Shown here one piece after another: positions 16,795-26,447 of a stretch of DNA of 64,000 nt (its first letter is position 1; each line of letters opens with the position of its first letter). The notes beneath the pieces are model-generated. The model worked only from the letters and a program-made list of their open reading frames with translations, did no database searches and was not told the DNA's origin. The DNA comes from Streptomyces sp. Go-475. Lineage in GTDB: Bacteria; Actinomycetota; Actinomycetes; Streptomycetales; Streptomycetaceae. The DNA is taken from NCBI RefSeq assembly GCF_003330845.1, contig NZ_CP026121.1, forward strand, positions 7,979,501-8,043,500, in the 5' to 3' direction. A program made the translations under genes and the position numbers.

Positions 16795-18555
16795 TCAGGA
16801 TGCGGCCCCGGTGACCTCGGAGCCGTTACGCGTGACGTGGTAGGTGACCTTCGCGCCGCTCCAGAAGTGGAAGGTGAGGGTCGCCGTCTCGCCGTCCTTG
16901 AGCGCGGACAGGTAGTCGGAGGTGAGCGTGAGGGTGCCGGCCGTGTAGTCGGGCTCGAACTGTGGTCCGAACATCTGGAAGGTGCTCCAGCTGATCGGGC
17001 CGGCCGGGGTGCCGTCGGCGTACTGCGACGACATCGTCGCGAGCTGGTCGCCCCGGAACCGGGTGGGGACGGTGAGCGAACCGGTGGTGGTTCCGGTCGC
17101 GGCGGAGAACACCGGGACCTCGCTGGAGATGATGTCGATCCTCCAGGGACGGCCCTTGGAGAACCTGGCCTCCACTGTGGCCCGGACACCGTGGGCCCGG
17201 TCCCCGGCGAGGCGCGTCAGCGCCTGCGCGGTCAGCCTGAGCCGGTCGCCGGACAGGGTGTAGTCGCGGCCCCGGACGAGCGGGCGGCCGCCCTGCCACA
17301 GACCCCGGAAGGTGGTGCCGTTGAGGTCGAGGGTCAGCGTCCGGTCGGTGAGGGTGCCGGAGGCGGGCACGTACACCTGGTCGGAGGAGGCGGTTCCGGA
17401 TCGGGTGGTGTAGCTGGACATGATCCAGTCGATCAGCTCGGGATCGCGCCACCGCAGAGTCTTACGGTTGATGTACTGGTACGGGTCCCACAGCGCGGTC
17501 GTGACGCCGTTGAGGCGGGCGGTGTGGCCGAGGCGTTCGAAGTACTTGAGCGCCTCGCCCCGCTCGACCACATAGGGGTCGGAGTCGACGGGCGGGAAGC
17601 CGAACAGACCGTACTCGCCGAGGTAGACGGGGATGCCCTTGGCGACGAAGGTGTCGTGCATCAGGCCGAAGGCGGTGTCCATGTCCTTCTTCGAGGTGTC
17701 CTCGAAGGTGGTGTAGCCGGCGACGTTCACACTGAACGGCCAGAAGCCGTAGTAGTGGACGGTGGCCACCAGGTTGTCATCGTTGAGTGAGGCCATCGTC
17801 GCGGCCAGGTCGTCCATCAGCGGCTTGCTCGGAGTGGTGCCGAGCGTGGGCAGCACCAGCAGACGATCCGTGTTGCCGCCGCCGCTGGAGCGCACGATCC
17901 GGTGGAACGTGGTGTTCAGCTCGTGGAGCAGCCTGGTCTTCTCGGCGTCGGTGATGTCTTCGAAGAACGGCTCGTTGACGCTTTCGAAGAGCAGTTTGCG
18001 AGACTCGTCCCGGAACGTGGAGGTGATCTGCCGCCAGGTGGCGTCGAACCGGTCCCTGACCGTGTCGTGGTCGGTGGGCAGGTCGTCGATCCACTGCCAG
18101 GAGTCGTGGTGGACGTTGAGGACGACGTACAGACCGTCGGCGATGGCCCAGTCCACGATCTGCTTGACCCGCTGCATGAAGGCCGGGTCGATGGTGTAGG
18201 GGGCGGTGGCCGACTGGTGACCGTTCCACGTGACGGGGATGCGGACACTGCGGAAGCCCTTCGCCTTGACGGCGTCGAACAGGGCTTTCGTGACGGGCGG
18301 GTTGCCCCAGGATGTCTCGTCGGGGATGGCATCCAGGGTGTTGCCCAGGTTCCAGCTGGGCTGCATGTCGGCGACCACCGCCATGCGGTCGGACGGGGAC
18401 GCGTCCCGCTCGGGTGCGGCGGCCGCGGTTCCGCCCCAGGCGAGCGGGAGTACCGCGGCCAGGCCGAGGAACAGCCCGACGATCCGCCCCAGTGGGCGAC
18501 CGCGTGCGGAAGGGTCGTGATGTCGGCGTCGGGCGGCGCCCTGTCTCTCGTGCAA
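16795..18555 (-). CDS. Secreted GH5 (subfamily 4-like) endoglucanase with X2/Ig-type modules, copy 1
   Basis: This 586-residue secreted enzyme has a basic signal peptide (~1-47), a GH5 barrel (~58-380) and C-terminal X2/Ig-like modules (~395-586). GH5 motifs are WNLGNTLDAIPDETSWGNPPVT, RIPVTW, NVHHD, VNEPFFED with the acid/base Glu, VHYYGFWPF and LGEYGLFG with the nucleophile. The NLGNTLDA...WGNP pattern is typical of subfamily 4, which includes cellulases and xyloglucanases. The start is probably TTG 18555, preceded by AAGGGAGAG; the paralogue has the same TTG context. It is a tandem duplicate of the next gene, only 61 bases away, and probably co-transcribed with it. Confidence 0.92.
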   Translation of the reverse strand: MHERQGAARRRHHDPSARGRPLGRIVGLFLGLAAVLPLAWGGTAAAAPERDASPSDRMAVVADMQPSWNLGNTLDAIPDETSWGNPPVTKALFDAVKAKGFRSVRIPVTWNGHQSATAPYTIDPAFMQRVKQIVDWAIADGLYVVLNVHHDSWQWIDDLPTDHDTVRDRFDATWRQITSTFRDESRKLLFESVNEPFFEDITDAEKTRLLHELNTTFHRIVRSSGGGNTDRLLVLPTLGTTPSKPLMDDLAATMASLNDDNLVATVHYYGFWPFSVNVAGYTTFEDTSKKDMDTAFGLMHDTFVAKGIPVYLGEYGLFGFPPVDSDPYVVERGEALKYFERLGHTARLNGVTTALWDPYQYINRKTLRWRDPELIDWIMSSYTTRSGTASSDQVYVPASGTLTDRTLTLDLNGTTFRGLWQGGRPLVRGRDYTLSGDRLRLTAQALTRLAGDRAHGVRATVEARFSKGRPWRIDIISSEVPVFSAATGTTTGSLTVPTRFRGDQLATMSSQYADGTPAGPISWSTFQMFGPQFEPDYTAGTLTLTSDYLSALKDGETATLTFHFWSGAKVTYHVTRNGSEVTGAAS

Positions 18556-18616
18556 CGTGCTCTCCCTTCACACGGGGGCCCGCCGCGGCCTTCGCTGCAG
18601 GCCGCGGCGGGCCGGC

Positions 18617-20374
18617 TCAGGATGCGGAGCCGGTGACAGCGGTGCCGTTACGGGTGACGTGGTAGGTGACCTTCGCGCCGCTCCAGAAGTGGAAGGTGAG
18701 GGTCGCCTGCTGGCCGTCCTTGAGCGCGGACAGGAAGTCGGACGTCAGCGCCAGGGTGCCCGCCGAGTGGTCCGGCACGAAGGCCCTGCCGTACTCCTGG
18801 TACGGCGTCCAGTCGGCGCTGCCGGCATTACTGCCGTCCGCGTACCTGGCCTCCATCGTGGCGAGCGCGTCTCCGCGGTACCGGGTGGGGATGGTGAGGG
18901 AGCCGGTGGTCGTGCCGCTCGCGTTCGACAACACGGGGACGTCACTGGAGATGATGTCGATCTGCCAGGGGACACCTGCCGAGAACCTGGCCTCCAACGT
19001 CGCCTTGACGCCGTAGGCCCGGTCACCGGCCAGGCGGGTGAGCGCGCTCGCGGTCAGCGTGAGCCGGTCGCCGGACACGGTGTAGTCGCGGCCCGCGACG
19101 AGCGGGGAGCGGCCCTGCCACAGCCCGCGGAAGGAGGTGCCGTTGCGGTCGAGGGTGAGCGTCCGGTCGGTGATGGTGCCGGACGCGGGGACGAAGACCT
19201 GGTTGGAGGAGGCGGTTCCGGACCGGGTGGTCCAGCTGGAGGTGATCTGGTTCATCAGGGTGGGGTACCGCCACTGGAGGGTGTTGCGGTTGATGAAGGA
19301 CCCCGCGTCCCACAGGGCCGTGGTGACGCCGTTGACGCGCGCGTCGTGGCCGAGGCGCTCGAAGTACTTCAGCGCCTCACCCGGCTGGACGTTGGTGTAG
19401 GGCTTGGTGTAGTCGGGGTAGCTCAGCAGGCCGTACTCGCCGAGGTACACGGGGATGCCCTTGGCGACGAAGACGTCACGCATCAGCCCGAAGGCGGTGT
19501 CCATGTCCTTCTTCGAGGTGTCCTCGAAGGTGGTGTAGCCGGCGATGTTCGCACTGAACGGCCAGAAGCCGTAGTAGTGGACGGTGGCCACCAGGTTGTT
19601 GTCGTTCAGCGAGGACATGGTCGTGACCAGGTCGTCCATCAGCGGCTTGCTCGGAGTGGTACCGAGCGTGGGCAGCATCAGCAGGCGGGTGCCGTTGCCA
19701 CCGCCGGTGCCGCGTACGAGCTGGTGGAACGAGGTGTTCAACTCATGGAGCAACTGGGTCTTCTGCGCGTCGGTGGCGTTGTTGAACGCCGGCTCGTTGA
19801 CGCTCTCGAAGAGCAGCAGGCGCGGTTCGTCCTTGAACGTGGTGGCTATCTGGTTCCAGGTGGCCTTCCACCGCGCCAGGACCGTGTCGTGCTGGGCGGG
19901 CATGTCCGCGATCCACTGCCAGGAGTCGTGGTGGACGTTGAGGACCACGTACAGGCCGTCGGCGATGGCCCAGTCCACGATCTGCTTGACCCGTTGCATG
20001 AAGGCCGGGTCGATGGTGTACGGCGCTTCGGCGGACTGGTGACTGCTCCAGCTGACCGGGATGCGCACGCTGCGGAAGCCCTTCGCCTTGACGGCGTCGA
20101 ACAGGGCTTTCGTGACGGGTGGGTTGCCCCAGGAGGTCTCGTCGGGGATGGCGTCCAGGGTGTTGCCCAGGTTCCAGCTGGGCTGCATGTCGGCGACCAC
20201 CGCCATACGGTCGTTCTTCGCCGGAGGTTTGGGCGCGGCGAACGCGCCCGCGCCCCAGGCGAGTTGGAGGACGGCGGCCAGCCCGAGCAGCAGCCCGAGG
20301 GTGCGGCGGAGCCGGCGGCCCTGTGGGGGACGCTTCTGCTCTCCTTGCGGGATAGTGCGTTGTCTGATGTGCAA
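18617..20374 (-). CDS. Secreted GH5 (subfamily 4-like) endoglucanase with X2/Ig-type modules, copy 2
   Basis: This 585-residue paralogue of the downstream gene has the same layout: signal peptide (~1-45), GH5 barrel with WNLGNTLDAIPDETSWGNP, NVHHD, VNEPAFNN (acid/base), VHYYGFWPF and LGEYGLLS (nucleophile), then X2/Ig-type modules. Identity by eye is very high in the barrel and lower in the signal peptide, the segment after the nucleophile and the C-terminal module. The longer frame from 20482 has no signal-like start. TTG 20374 is preceded by GAAGGGAAACC, matching the TTG start of copy 1. It is the upstream member of the pair. Confidence 0.92.
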   Translation of the reverse strand: MHIRQRTIPQGEQKRPPQGRRLRRTLGLLLGLAAVLQLAWGAGAFAAPKPPAKNDRMAVVADMQPSWNLGNTLDAIPDETSWGNPPVTKALFDAVKAKGFRSVRIPVSWSSHQSAEAPYTIDPAFMQRVKQIVDWAIADGLYVVLNVHHDSWQWIADMPAQHDTVLARWKATWNQIATTFKDEPRLLLFESVNEPAFNNATDAQKTQLLHELNTSFHQLVRGTGGGNGTRLLMLPTLGTTPSKPLMDDLVTTMSSLNDNNLVATVHYYGFWPFSANIAGYTTFEDTSKKDMDTAFGLMRDVFVAKGIPVYLGEYGLLSYPDYTKPYTNVQPGEALKYFERLGHDARVNGVTTALWDAGSFINRNTLQWRYPTLMNQITSSWTTRSGTASSNQVFVPASGTITDRTLTLDRNGTSFRGLWQGRSPLVAGRDYTVSGDRLTLTASALTRLAGDRAYGVKATLEARFSAGVPWQIDIISSDVPVLSNASGTTTGSLTIPTRYRGDALATMEARYADGSNAGSADWTPYQEYGRAFVPDHSAGTLALTSDFLSALKDGQQATLTFHFWSGAKVTYHVTRNGTAVTGSAS

Positions 20375-20551
20375 CGTGGTTTCCCTTCGGACGTGCGGGT
20401 GTGGGGGACCCGCCGCGGTCGGCCGGTGGCGTGCCACGGCGGGGGACTGTGTGTGGGGGATCAGTTGCAGGCCTGGGACCACGGGGAGCGGATTCTTCGC
20501 GGCGGGGCGTACCCAGTGCGGTACGGCGGCAGCACCGTGACGCCACTCGCC

Positions 20552-22063
20552 TCAGCCGGAGATCGGCAGGTACTCGAACCAGTCGGCGTGGACAGTTCCG
20601 GAAGCGGCGTACAGACCGACCACGCGGCCGGTGAAGCCGCCCGCCACTTCGGTGGAGAGATAGCGGCCGTCCAGTGAGGCCAGCTCGGTGGCGGTGCCGT
20701 CGGCGGTCTCGATGCCGAAGAGCAGGGAGTCGGGTCCGGTGCGCGAGTCGTGCGGCTCGGGAGCCGGACCGGTGCGCACCGTCAACACCAACGGCTGCAC
20801 GGGAAGGGTGAGTTCGGCGGCGACGCTGCGCAGCGAACCGATCCGGGCGATCACCGTGATCCGGCCGTCGGGACCGGCCTCGACGCTGTAGTGGTGCCGT
20901 TCGTCGAGGCGGACGGTGAGGCCACCATGGCCTTCGGACGGATCGACCAGGGACCGGGCCTGGAAGGCGAGATGCTGCTGGCGGCGGCCGACGAAGATCA
21001 CGTCGGGCTCGTCCAGGGAGCTGCCCCGGGCGCGCAGGGTCAGCCAGCTGTCACGGTCCTTCGTGGTGACGAACTCGGCCGGGCGGTCGCGCAACGAGAT
21101 CCAGTACGGCGCGAGCCCGCCCGGCTCGAAGTCGTCACGCCCGCCGGCAGCGGGTGCCGGTACCTCGAGCGCGGGCGACCGGGCGAGCTCGCCCCCGACC
21201 TCGCCGACCACGGGCCAGCCGCCCTCCCAGGTCACCGGGGCCAGGAAGGTCTCCCGCCCCAGGACGTGCCAGCCGGGGGTGCCGCCCCGCGGTCGCACGC
21301 CGAGCAGCACCATCCACCAGGACCCGTCGGCCGCCTGCACCAGATCGGCGTGGCCGGTGTTCTGCACCGGCCGGTCGGTACTGCGATGGGTAAGGACCGG
21401 GTTGGCCGGGCAGGGCTCGAAGGGGCCGGCGGGGGAGGGGCCACGGGCGATGGAGACACTGTGGCCGCGCTCGGTGCCACCCTCGGAAATCATCAGGTAC
21501 CAGTAGTCACCGATCCGGTACAGGTGGGGTCCCTCGGGTGCGGTGGTGCCGGGGGTGCCCGACCAGACGGGGTGCGGCGTGCCGAAGGTCTCGCCGGTGC
21601 GCGGGTCGATGCGGAGCTGCGCGATCCCGGCGAAGGTGCACCAGCAGGTGCCGTCCTCGTCCCAGGCGAGGTCCGGGTCGATGCCCGTGACGCCGGGCAC
21701 GCGCACCGGGTCGGACCAGGGGCCGGCCGGGTCGGTGGTGGTGAACAGCAGAGTGCCGCCGCCGGGGGCGACGTTGAAGACGGCGAGCCAGAACCGGCCG
21801 TCGTGGTGGCGCAGGGTGGGTGCGTAGATGCCGCCCGAGGAAGGAGTGTCGACGGGCAGGTCCAGCTGGCCGGGCCGGTCGAGGGCGTTGCCGATCTGGG
21901 TCCAGTTCACCAGGTCGCGGCTGTGAAAGACCGGGATGCCGGGGAAGTACTCGAAGCTGGAGCACACGAGGTAGTAGTCCTCACCCACGCGGCAGATACT
22001 CGGATCGGGGTGGAAACCGGGGATCACCGGAGTGGCCGCGGTGGTGGAGGAATGCGTCTCCAT
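20552..22063 (-). CDS. Cytoplasmic GH43 beta-xylosidase/alpha-L-arabinofuranosidase
   Basis: This 503-residue protein has a five-bladed GH43 domain (~10-320) and a C-terminal concanavalin-like GH43 C2 domain (~330-503). Catalytic acids are visible: Asp in GFHPDPSICRVGEDYYLV, Asp in GIDPDLAWDEDGT and Glu in TTAPEGPHLY. There is no signal peptide, so it should split imported xylo- or arabino-oligosaccharides. The ATG at 22063 follows AAGGACGG at 8-base spacing; the in-frame start 58 codons earlier is rejected as unlike the family. It is divergent from the ABC importer, which probably supplies its substrate. Confidence 0.93.
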   Translation of the reverse strand: METHSSTTAATPVIPGFHPDPSICRVGEDYYLVCSSFEYFPGIPVFHSRDLVNWTQIGNALDRPGQLDLPVDTPSSGGIYAPTLRHHDGRFWLAVFNVAPGGGTLLFTTTDPAGPWSDPVRVPGVTGIDPDLAWDEDGTCWCTFAGIAQLRIDPRTGETFGTPHPVWSGTPGTTAPEGPHLYRIGDYWYLMISEGGTERGHSVSIARGPSPAGPFEPCPANPVLTHRSTDRPVQNTGHADLVQAADGSWWMVLLGVRPRGGTPGWHVLGRETFLAPVTWEGGWPVVGEVGGELARSPALEVPAPAAGGRDDFEPGGLAPYWISLRDRPAEFVTTKDRDSWLTLRARGSSLDEPDVIFVGRRQQHLAFQARSLVDPSEGHGGLTVRLDERHHYSVEAGPDGRITVIARIGSLRSVAAELTLPVQPLVLTVRTGPAPEPHDSRTGPDSLLFGIETADGTATELASLDGRYLSTEVAGGFTGRVVGLYAASGTVHADWFEYLPISG

Positions 22064-22211
22064 GGCGTCAGGCCGTCCTTGACAGGTCGATGGGGCGGGC
22101 AGTGGGGGTTCGCCTTGGGCAAGTCCCAGGGTTGTGTTCGGCAGTGCGGCTCCGGGCGTTGGTGGGCGGCGTGCGCCGCGCCGTCCGATCGGAGCGGGCA
22201 CGTCGCCGGTC

Positions 22212-22345
22212 TCAGGGGATGAACGTCGGCGCGGCAAGGCGCTGCTCTCCGGCGAGGACGACGGTCAGCTCGTGTACGCCTTCGAGGGCTTCCGCCACGT
22301 CGGCCTGGACGATGGTCCAGGAGTGGCGATCCTGTCTGAGCCGGG
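22212..22345 (-). pseudogene. Possible remnant of a carbohydrate-binding or glycosidase C-terminus
   Basis: Read on the minus strand, a frame ending at a TGA at 22212 gives DRHSWTIVQADVAEALEGV followed by HELTVVLAGEQRLAA, which looks like the last strands of a CBM6-type or glycosidase accessory domain. No start or upstream domain exists. It could be the 3' end of a lost gene. Low certainty. Confidence 0.25.
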
Positions 22346-22407
22346 AAGCAGGTTGCAGCGGTGGTGAAGCCCTTCGACGCTGGCACGGGTTCACAGGAGC
22401 GTCAAGA

Positions 22408-22416
22408 GAAAGTTTC
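22408..22416. promoter_or_regulatory. GAAAGTTTC inverted repeat
   Basis: GAAA-N-TTTC elements are, as I recall, linked with control of xylan-related genes in Streptomyces. This copy lies about 50 bases upstream of the importer's -35. A second copy lies at 27517-27525, after the LacI gene of the same cluster. Confidence 0.4.
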
Positions 22417-22462
22417 TTGGAAAATTTGGCCTGTTCGCGCTTTCGCTTTCGTTGCCGGGGGC

Positions 22463-22516
22463 TTGTGCATCTTTCGCGGCCGCCCTTAATCTCCCGGAAA
22501 CGTTGAAGCGCTTCGA
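22463..22516 (+). promoter_or_regulatory. Promoter and LacI-type operator of the ABC importer
   Basis: TTGTGC (22463-22468) and CTTAAT (22485-22490) are 16 bases apart. Just downstream, TTGAAGCGCTTCGA (22503-22516) contains the perfect palindrome GAAGCGCTTC, a LacI-family type operator at about +6. The likely binder is the LacI protein encoded at the end of this operon. Confidence 0.5.
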
Positions 22517-22643
22517 CTGCTTCGAACGGGACGCGGTCCTCCGGCGTCCCGACAGCGGGCCGAGCAGCTCGCGCTCTCTCCCGTGCACCGCACGTTCTTG
22601 CACGACGCTCGTCACGGATCCCCCAGGCGAAGGGTCGCCCACC

Positions 22644-24323
22644 ATGAGCAATCCAGTGAACCGCAGAGCCTTCATGAACGGCGTCCTCGCCGTCGCGGGG
22701 GCCGCCACCATGTCCCCCTTGCTGACCGCCTGCGGCGACGGTTCCGGCTCCAAGGGCGGGACCAACACCAGGGCCGGCCTGGCCGCCGCGCTGCCCGCCT
22801 ACCAGCCGCGCACCTCGGTCAAGCCCGACATTCCCTCCGTCAGGGGGGCGGCGGGCGCCTTCACCGACCCCGGCTACCTGACCTACCCGGCCGACCCTGC
22901 CAAGTCGGTGTCCGGCGTGCCGGGCAAGGGCGGCAGATACACGGCGATCACCCCGATGTGGGGGACCTTGCCGACACCCGGCAACTCGTACTACCAGGCG
23001 GTGAACAAGGCGCTCGGCGCGACCGTCACCGTGAAGCCGGCCAACGGCAACGACTACGCGACCATCGTGCCCACCATGACCGCGTCGAGGAAGCTGCCGG
23101 ACTGGATCCAGTTGCCGAGCTGGTGGAACAACAACTTCAACCTGGGCAAGCTGGCCGGCACCCAGCTCGCCGACCTCACGCCGTACCTGGCCGGAGACAA
23201 GATCAAGAAGTACCCCAACCTGGCCGCCATCCCCACACTCGCCTGGCAGGCGGGCGCCTGGGAGGACAAGATCTACGGCATCCCGTCGTTCACCAGTGGC
23301 ATGCCGCTGGCCGGCGCGGTCTTCTACCGAGCGGACATCCTCGAGAGCAAGGGCATCACCGCCGGCCAGGTCAGGTCCGCCGACGACCTGTGGAACCTCG
23401 GCAAGGAACTGACCAGTGCCAAGGCGGGAGTCTGGGCCTTCGACGACCTGTGGACGTATCTGTCCCCCTCGTGGGACCTTCCTCCGGGCTGGAAGGTCGT
23501 GGACGGCAAACTCGTCCACAAGTACGAGATGCCCCAGATACTGGAGGCGCTGGACTGGCATTACAGGCTCGCCAAGGCCGGGTTCATGCACCCCGACGCC
23601 CTGGCCGGCAACAACAGCGACGGCAACGGCCGCTTCTACTCCGGCAAGGTCCTGATCCAGGGCGCCGGCATGGGCGCGTGGGAACTCACCGACCACCAGA
23701 ACGGCACGGCCGCGAACGACGGCTACCGGCGCGGGGCGTTCGACGTCATCGCCGCCGACGGCAAGTCAAAGCCACAGATGTTCCTGGGCGCGGCCACCAG
23801 CATGCTCAGCTACCTCAACGCAAAGCTCGGCGCGGAACAGATCGAGGAACTGCTGGCCGTCGCCGACTTCCTCGCCGCGCCGTACGGTTCGGCCGAGCAC
23901 AGCCTGGTCACCTACGGCGTCGAAGGCACCCATCACACCCGGAAGAACGGTGCGCCCGTCTACACCGAGGAAGGCAAGAAGTCCGCCCAGCCGACGACCT
24001 ACCGCTTCCTCGCCACGCCGTCCTCCTCGGTCAGCAACCTCGGAGCCGACCAGGTCACCAAGGACTACACGGCCTGGTGCGCGCGGACCGTCCGGCACGT
24101 CTACAAGCCGCTGTTCTACGGCATGAACATCACACTGCCGCAGAACCTGTCCGCCGTGGCCGCCGGCCAGTCCGTCGAGGACGCCATCAACCAGGTCAAG
24201 TTCGGCAAGAAGAAGGTCTCCCACTTCCAGGACGCCGTCGCCGCCTGGAAGTCCAGTGGCGGCGACCGCTTGAGGAACTGGTACCAGACCGAGGTGCTCG
24301 ACAAGCAGGGAACCGGCCAGTAG
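22644..24323 (+). CDS. Extracellular sugar-binding lipoprotein of ABC importer
   Basis: This is a 559-residue solute-binding protein. Its N-terminus has twin arginines (NRRAFMNG) and a lipobox (SPLLTAC), so it is probably a Tat-exported lipoprotein anchored outside the membrane. The mature part resembles the large LipO/LplA-type sugar-binding proteins (MWGTLPTPGNSYYQAVN, LADLTPYLAGDKIKKYPNLA). The ATG at 22644 fits the signal; no earlier start does. It is the first gene of an operon with two permeases, opposite GH43, so xylo- or arabino-oligosaccharides are likely ligands. Confidence 0.9.
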   Translation: MSNPVNRRAFMNGVLAVAGAATMSPLLTACGDGSGSKGGTNTRAGLAAALPAYQPRTSVKPDIPSVRGAAGAFTDPGYLTYPADPAKSVSGVPGKGGRYTAITPMWGTLPTPGNSYYQAVNKALGATVTVKPANGNDYATIVPTMTASRKLPDWIQLPSWWNNNFNLGKLAGTQLADLTPYLAGDKIKKYPNLAAIPTLAWQAGAWEDKIYGIPSFTSGMPLAGAVFYRADILESKGITAGQVRSADDLWNLGKELTSAKAGVWAFDDLWTYLSPSWDLPPGWKVVDGKLVHKYEMPQILEALDWHYRLAKAGFMHPDALAGNNSDGNGRFYSGKVLIQGAGMGAWELTDHQNGTAANDGYRRGAFDVIAADGKSKPQMFLGAATSMLSYLNAKLGAEQIEELLAVADFLAAPYGSAEHSLVTYGVEGTHHTRKNGAPVYTEEGKKSAQPTTYRFLATPSSSVSNLGADQVTKDYTAWCARTVRHVYKPLFYGMNITLPQNLSAVAAGQSVEDAINQVKFGKKKVSHFQDAVAAWKSSGGDRLRNWYQTEVLDKQGTGQ

Positions 24324-24383
24324 CAGACGATGGCGCGCGGGGCGGGCCCTGCTGCACCGCCCGCTCCGCGGCAAGGAGGAACC

Positions 24384-25409
24384 ATGGCCGGCGCCTTTTC
24401 CACCAAGGCGAACGACACAGAAGAACCCGAAGACAACGCCGACGACTCCCGCGCCGCCACCGCGCCGGAGCCCGCACGCCCGGGAACCACACCGGCCGTG
24501 CCGATGAACTGGCGGATCCGGTTGCGCCGCGACAGATCGCTGCTCCTCATGGCCCTGCCCGCGGTCGCACTGCTGCTCGTCTTCAGTTACGTCCCGCTGT
24601 TCGGGCTGATCACCGCCTTCGAGCACTACGACCCGCTGGACGGCGTCCTGAACAGCCAGTGGGCCGGGTTCGACCAGTTCCGACTGCTGTTCCAGGACCC
24701 GGCGTTCTGGGCCTCACTGCGCAACACCCTCTGGCTCAGCTTCGTCCAGCTGATCCTGTTCTTTCCGGTGCCCATCGCGCTGGCACTGCTGCTCAACTCG
24801 GTGCTCAGCGAACGGCTGCGCAACTTCATCCAGTCCGTGGTCTACCTGCCGCACTTCTTCTCCTGGGTGCTGGTCATCGCCATCTTCCAGCAGATGCTCG
24901 GCGGCGCCGGCGCGCTCAACCACTTCCTGGCCCGGCACGACCTGGGCCCCTGGGACATCATGACCAACCCGGACACCTTCGCGCTGCTGGTCACCGGCCA
25001 GACGGTGTGGAAGGAGGCGGGCTGGAGCATCATCGTCTTCCTCGCCGCGCTCGCGGCCATCGACCCGAACCTCTACGAGGCCTCGGCCGTCGACGGCGCC
25101 GGACGCTGGCGCCGGATGTGGCACATCACCCTGCCCGGCATGCGCGGCGTCATCGTGCTGATGCTGGTGCTGCGCCTGGGCAACACCCTCTCGGTCGGCT
25201 TCGAGCAGTTCCTGATCCAGCGCGACGCCGTCGGTCCCGAAGCCGCCGACGTTCTGGACACCTTCGCCTACTTCTACGGCATCACCGCCGGCAACTACGG
25301 CTACGGCACCGCCGCCGGACTGTTCAAGAGCGTGATCTCGCTCCTGCTGATCTGGGGCGCCAACAAGCTCGCACACGCCTTCGGCGAGGATGGACTGTAC
25401 CGAAAATGA
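24384..25409 (+). CDS. ABC sugar importer permease (LplB/YteP type)
   Basis: This 341-residue membrane protein has six predicted helices, starting with LLLMALPAVALLLVFSYVPLFGLITAF near residue 52, and the permease EAA loop, YEASAVDGAGRWRRMWHITLPG. A perfect AAGGAGGA precedes the ATG at 24384. A charged ~45-residue cytoplasmic extension comes before the first helix. It overlaps the second permease by four bases. Confidence 0.92.
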   Translation: MAGAFSTKANDTEEPEDNADDSRAATAPEPARPGTTPAVPMNWRIRLRRDRSLLLMALPAVALLLVFSYVPLFGLITAFEHYDPLDGVLNSQWAGFDQFRLLFQDPAFWASLRNTLWLSFVQLILFFPVPIALALLLNSVLSERLRNFIQSVVYLPHFFSWVLVIAIFQQMLGGAGALNHFLARHDLGPWDIMTNPDTFALLVTGQTVWKEAGWSIIVFLAALAAIDPNLYEASAVDGAGRWRRMWHITLPGMRGVIVLMLVLRLGNTLSVGFEQFLIQRDAVGPEAADVLDTFAYFYGITAGNYGYGTAAGLFKSVISLLLIWGANKLAHAFGEDGLYRK

Positions 25410-26374
25410 CCCTGACGCTCACCCGCACACACAGTCGCGCACCGCGGTCCCCCGGCGCCCGGCGGTCCGGCCGCAACCGGCGCCGTCCCGTCTGGGAGGA
25501 CAAGCCCACCGCGCTCGGGCAGGGCCTCAAAGGCGGCGTACTGGTCCTGGTGGTGGCCTCCGTCATGGTGCCGCTGTGGATCGTCGTCCTCACGAGCCTG
25601 TCCACCCCCGGCGCCATCAACCGCGCCGGAGGCATGGTCCTGTGGCCGGACGGCCTCACCGTGGACGCCTACCGGCAGATCCTCACCGACGGCCCGGTCG
25701 CCCGCTCCATCCTGGTCAGCCTGGCCATCACCGTCGTCGGCACCGCCGTCTCCATGGTGGTCTCCGTGCTCTGCGCCTACGGGCTCTCCCGCTCACGCTC
25801 GTTCGGCCACCGCCCCATCCTGCTGCTGCTGATCATCACCATGTTCGTGAGCGGCGGACTGATCCCCACCTATCTCGTGGTCACCGGCCTCGGCGGGTAC
25901 GGCAGGTACTGGGCGCTGATCCTGCCCGGCGCCGTGTCCGTCTTCAACATCCTGGTGCTTCGCGCGTTCTATTCGAGCACCGCCTCCGACCTGATCGACG
26001 CGGCACGCATCGACGGCGCCGGCGACTGGCGCATCCTGTGGTCGGTGGTACTCCCCACCTCCCGCGCGGTCACCGCCGTCATCACCCTGTTCTACGCGGT
26101 CGGCTACTGGAACGCCTTCTTCAACGTCATGCTCTACATGCCCACCGAGAGCAGCAAGTGGCCGCTTCAGTACGTGCTGCTGCAGTACGTCAACAACGGC
26201 ATGACCATCCCCGGCGCGTCCAACGGCGGCTTCGGCTCGTTGCAGACCCAGACCGCCCCGCAGTCGCTCCAGATGGCCGTGGTCGTACTGACCTTGGTGC
26301 CCATCGTCGTCGTCTATCCGTTCCTGCAGAAGCACTTCAGGGCCGGCATGCTCACCGGCGCCATCAAGGGCTGA
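25406..26374 (+). CDS. ABC sugar importer permease (LplC/YtcP type)
   Basis: This 322-residue membrane protein is the second permease, with six predicted helices and the EAA motif LIDAARIDGAGDWRILWSVVLPTS. It ends in the typical MLTGAIKG. The ATG overlaps the stop of the first permease. No ATPase gene is present in the operon; in Streptomyces a shared ATPase (MsiK) commonly energises such importers. Confidence 0.93.
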   Translation: MTLTLTRTHSRAPRSPGARRSGRNRRRPVWEDKPTALGQGLKGGVLVLVVASVMVPLWIVVLTSLSTPGAINRAGGMVLWPDGLTVDAYRQILTDGPVARSILVSLAITVVGTAVSMVVSVLCAYGLSRSRSFGHRPILLLLIITMFVSGGLIPTYLVVTGLGGYGRYWALILPGAVSVFNILVLRAFYSSTASDLIDAARIDGAGDWRILWSVVLPTSRAVTAVITLFYAVGYWNAFFNVMLYMPTESSKWPLQYVLLQYVNNGMTIPGASNGGFGSLQTQTAPQSLQMAVVVLTLVPIVVVYPFLQKHFRAGMLTGAIKG

Positions 26375-26447
26375 CCGGCCGGACGGCACCGCCACCGCAC
26401 AGCGACCGGTCACGCAGGCAATGTGAAGCAGAAGGGCACCGCCAGGC

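Larger units (their letters stand above)
16795..20374 (-). repeat. Tandem gene duplication of GH5-X2 cellulases
   Basis: Two head-to-tail copies of about 1.76 kb are separated by 61 bases and share TTG start contexts. Long stretches of near-identical DNA occur, for example around 17641-17760 and 19444-19560. Confidence 0.95.
22064..22643. other. Divergent control region between GH43 and the ABC importer
   Basis: It holds a possible gene remnant (22212-22345), the site GAAAGTTTC (22408-22416) and a promoter with an overlapping palindrome (22463-22516). No intact gene is visible. Confidence 0.6.

Noticed and set aside
22583..25405. A 1263-codon frame that would fuse a long Arg-rich protein to the second permease
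   Set aside because: Only the part from 25406 is real. The earlier part is a shifted reading of the binding protein and first permease genes.
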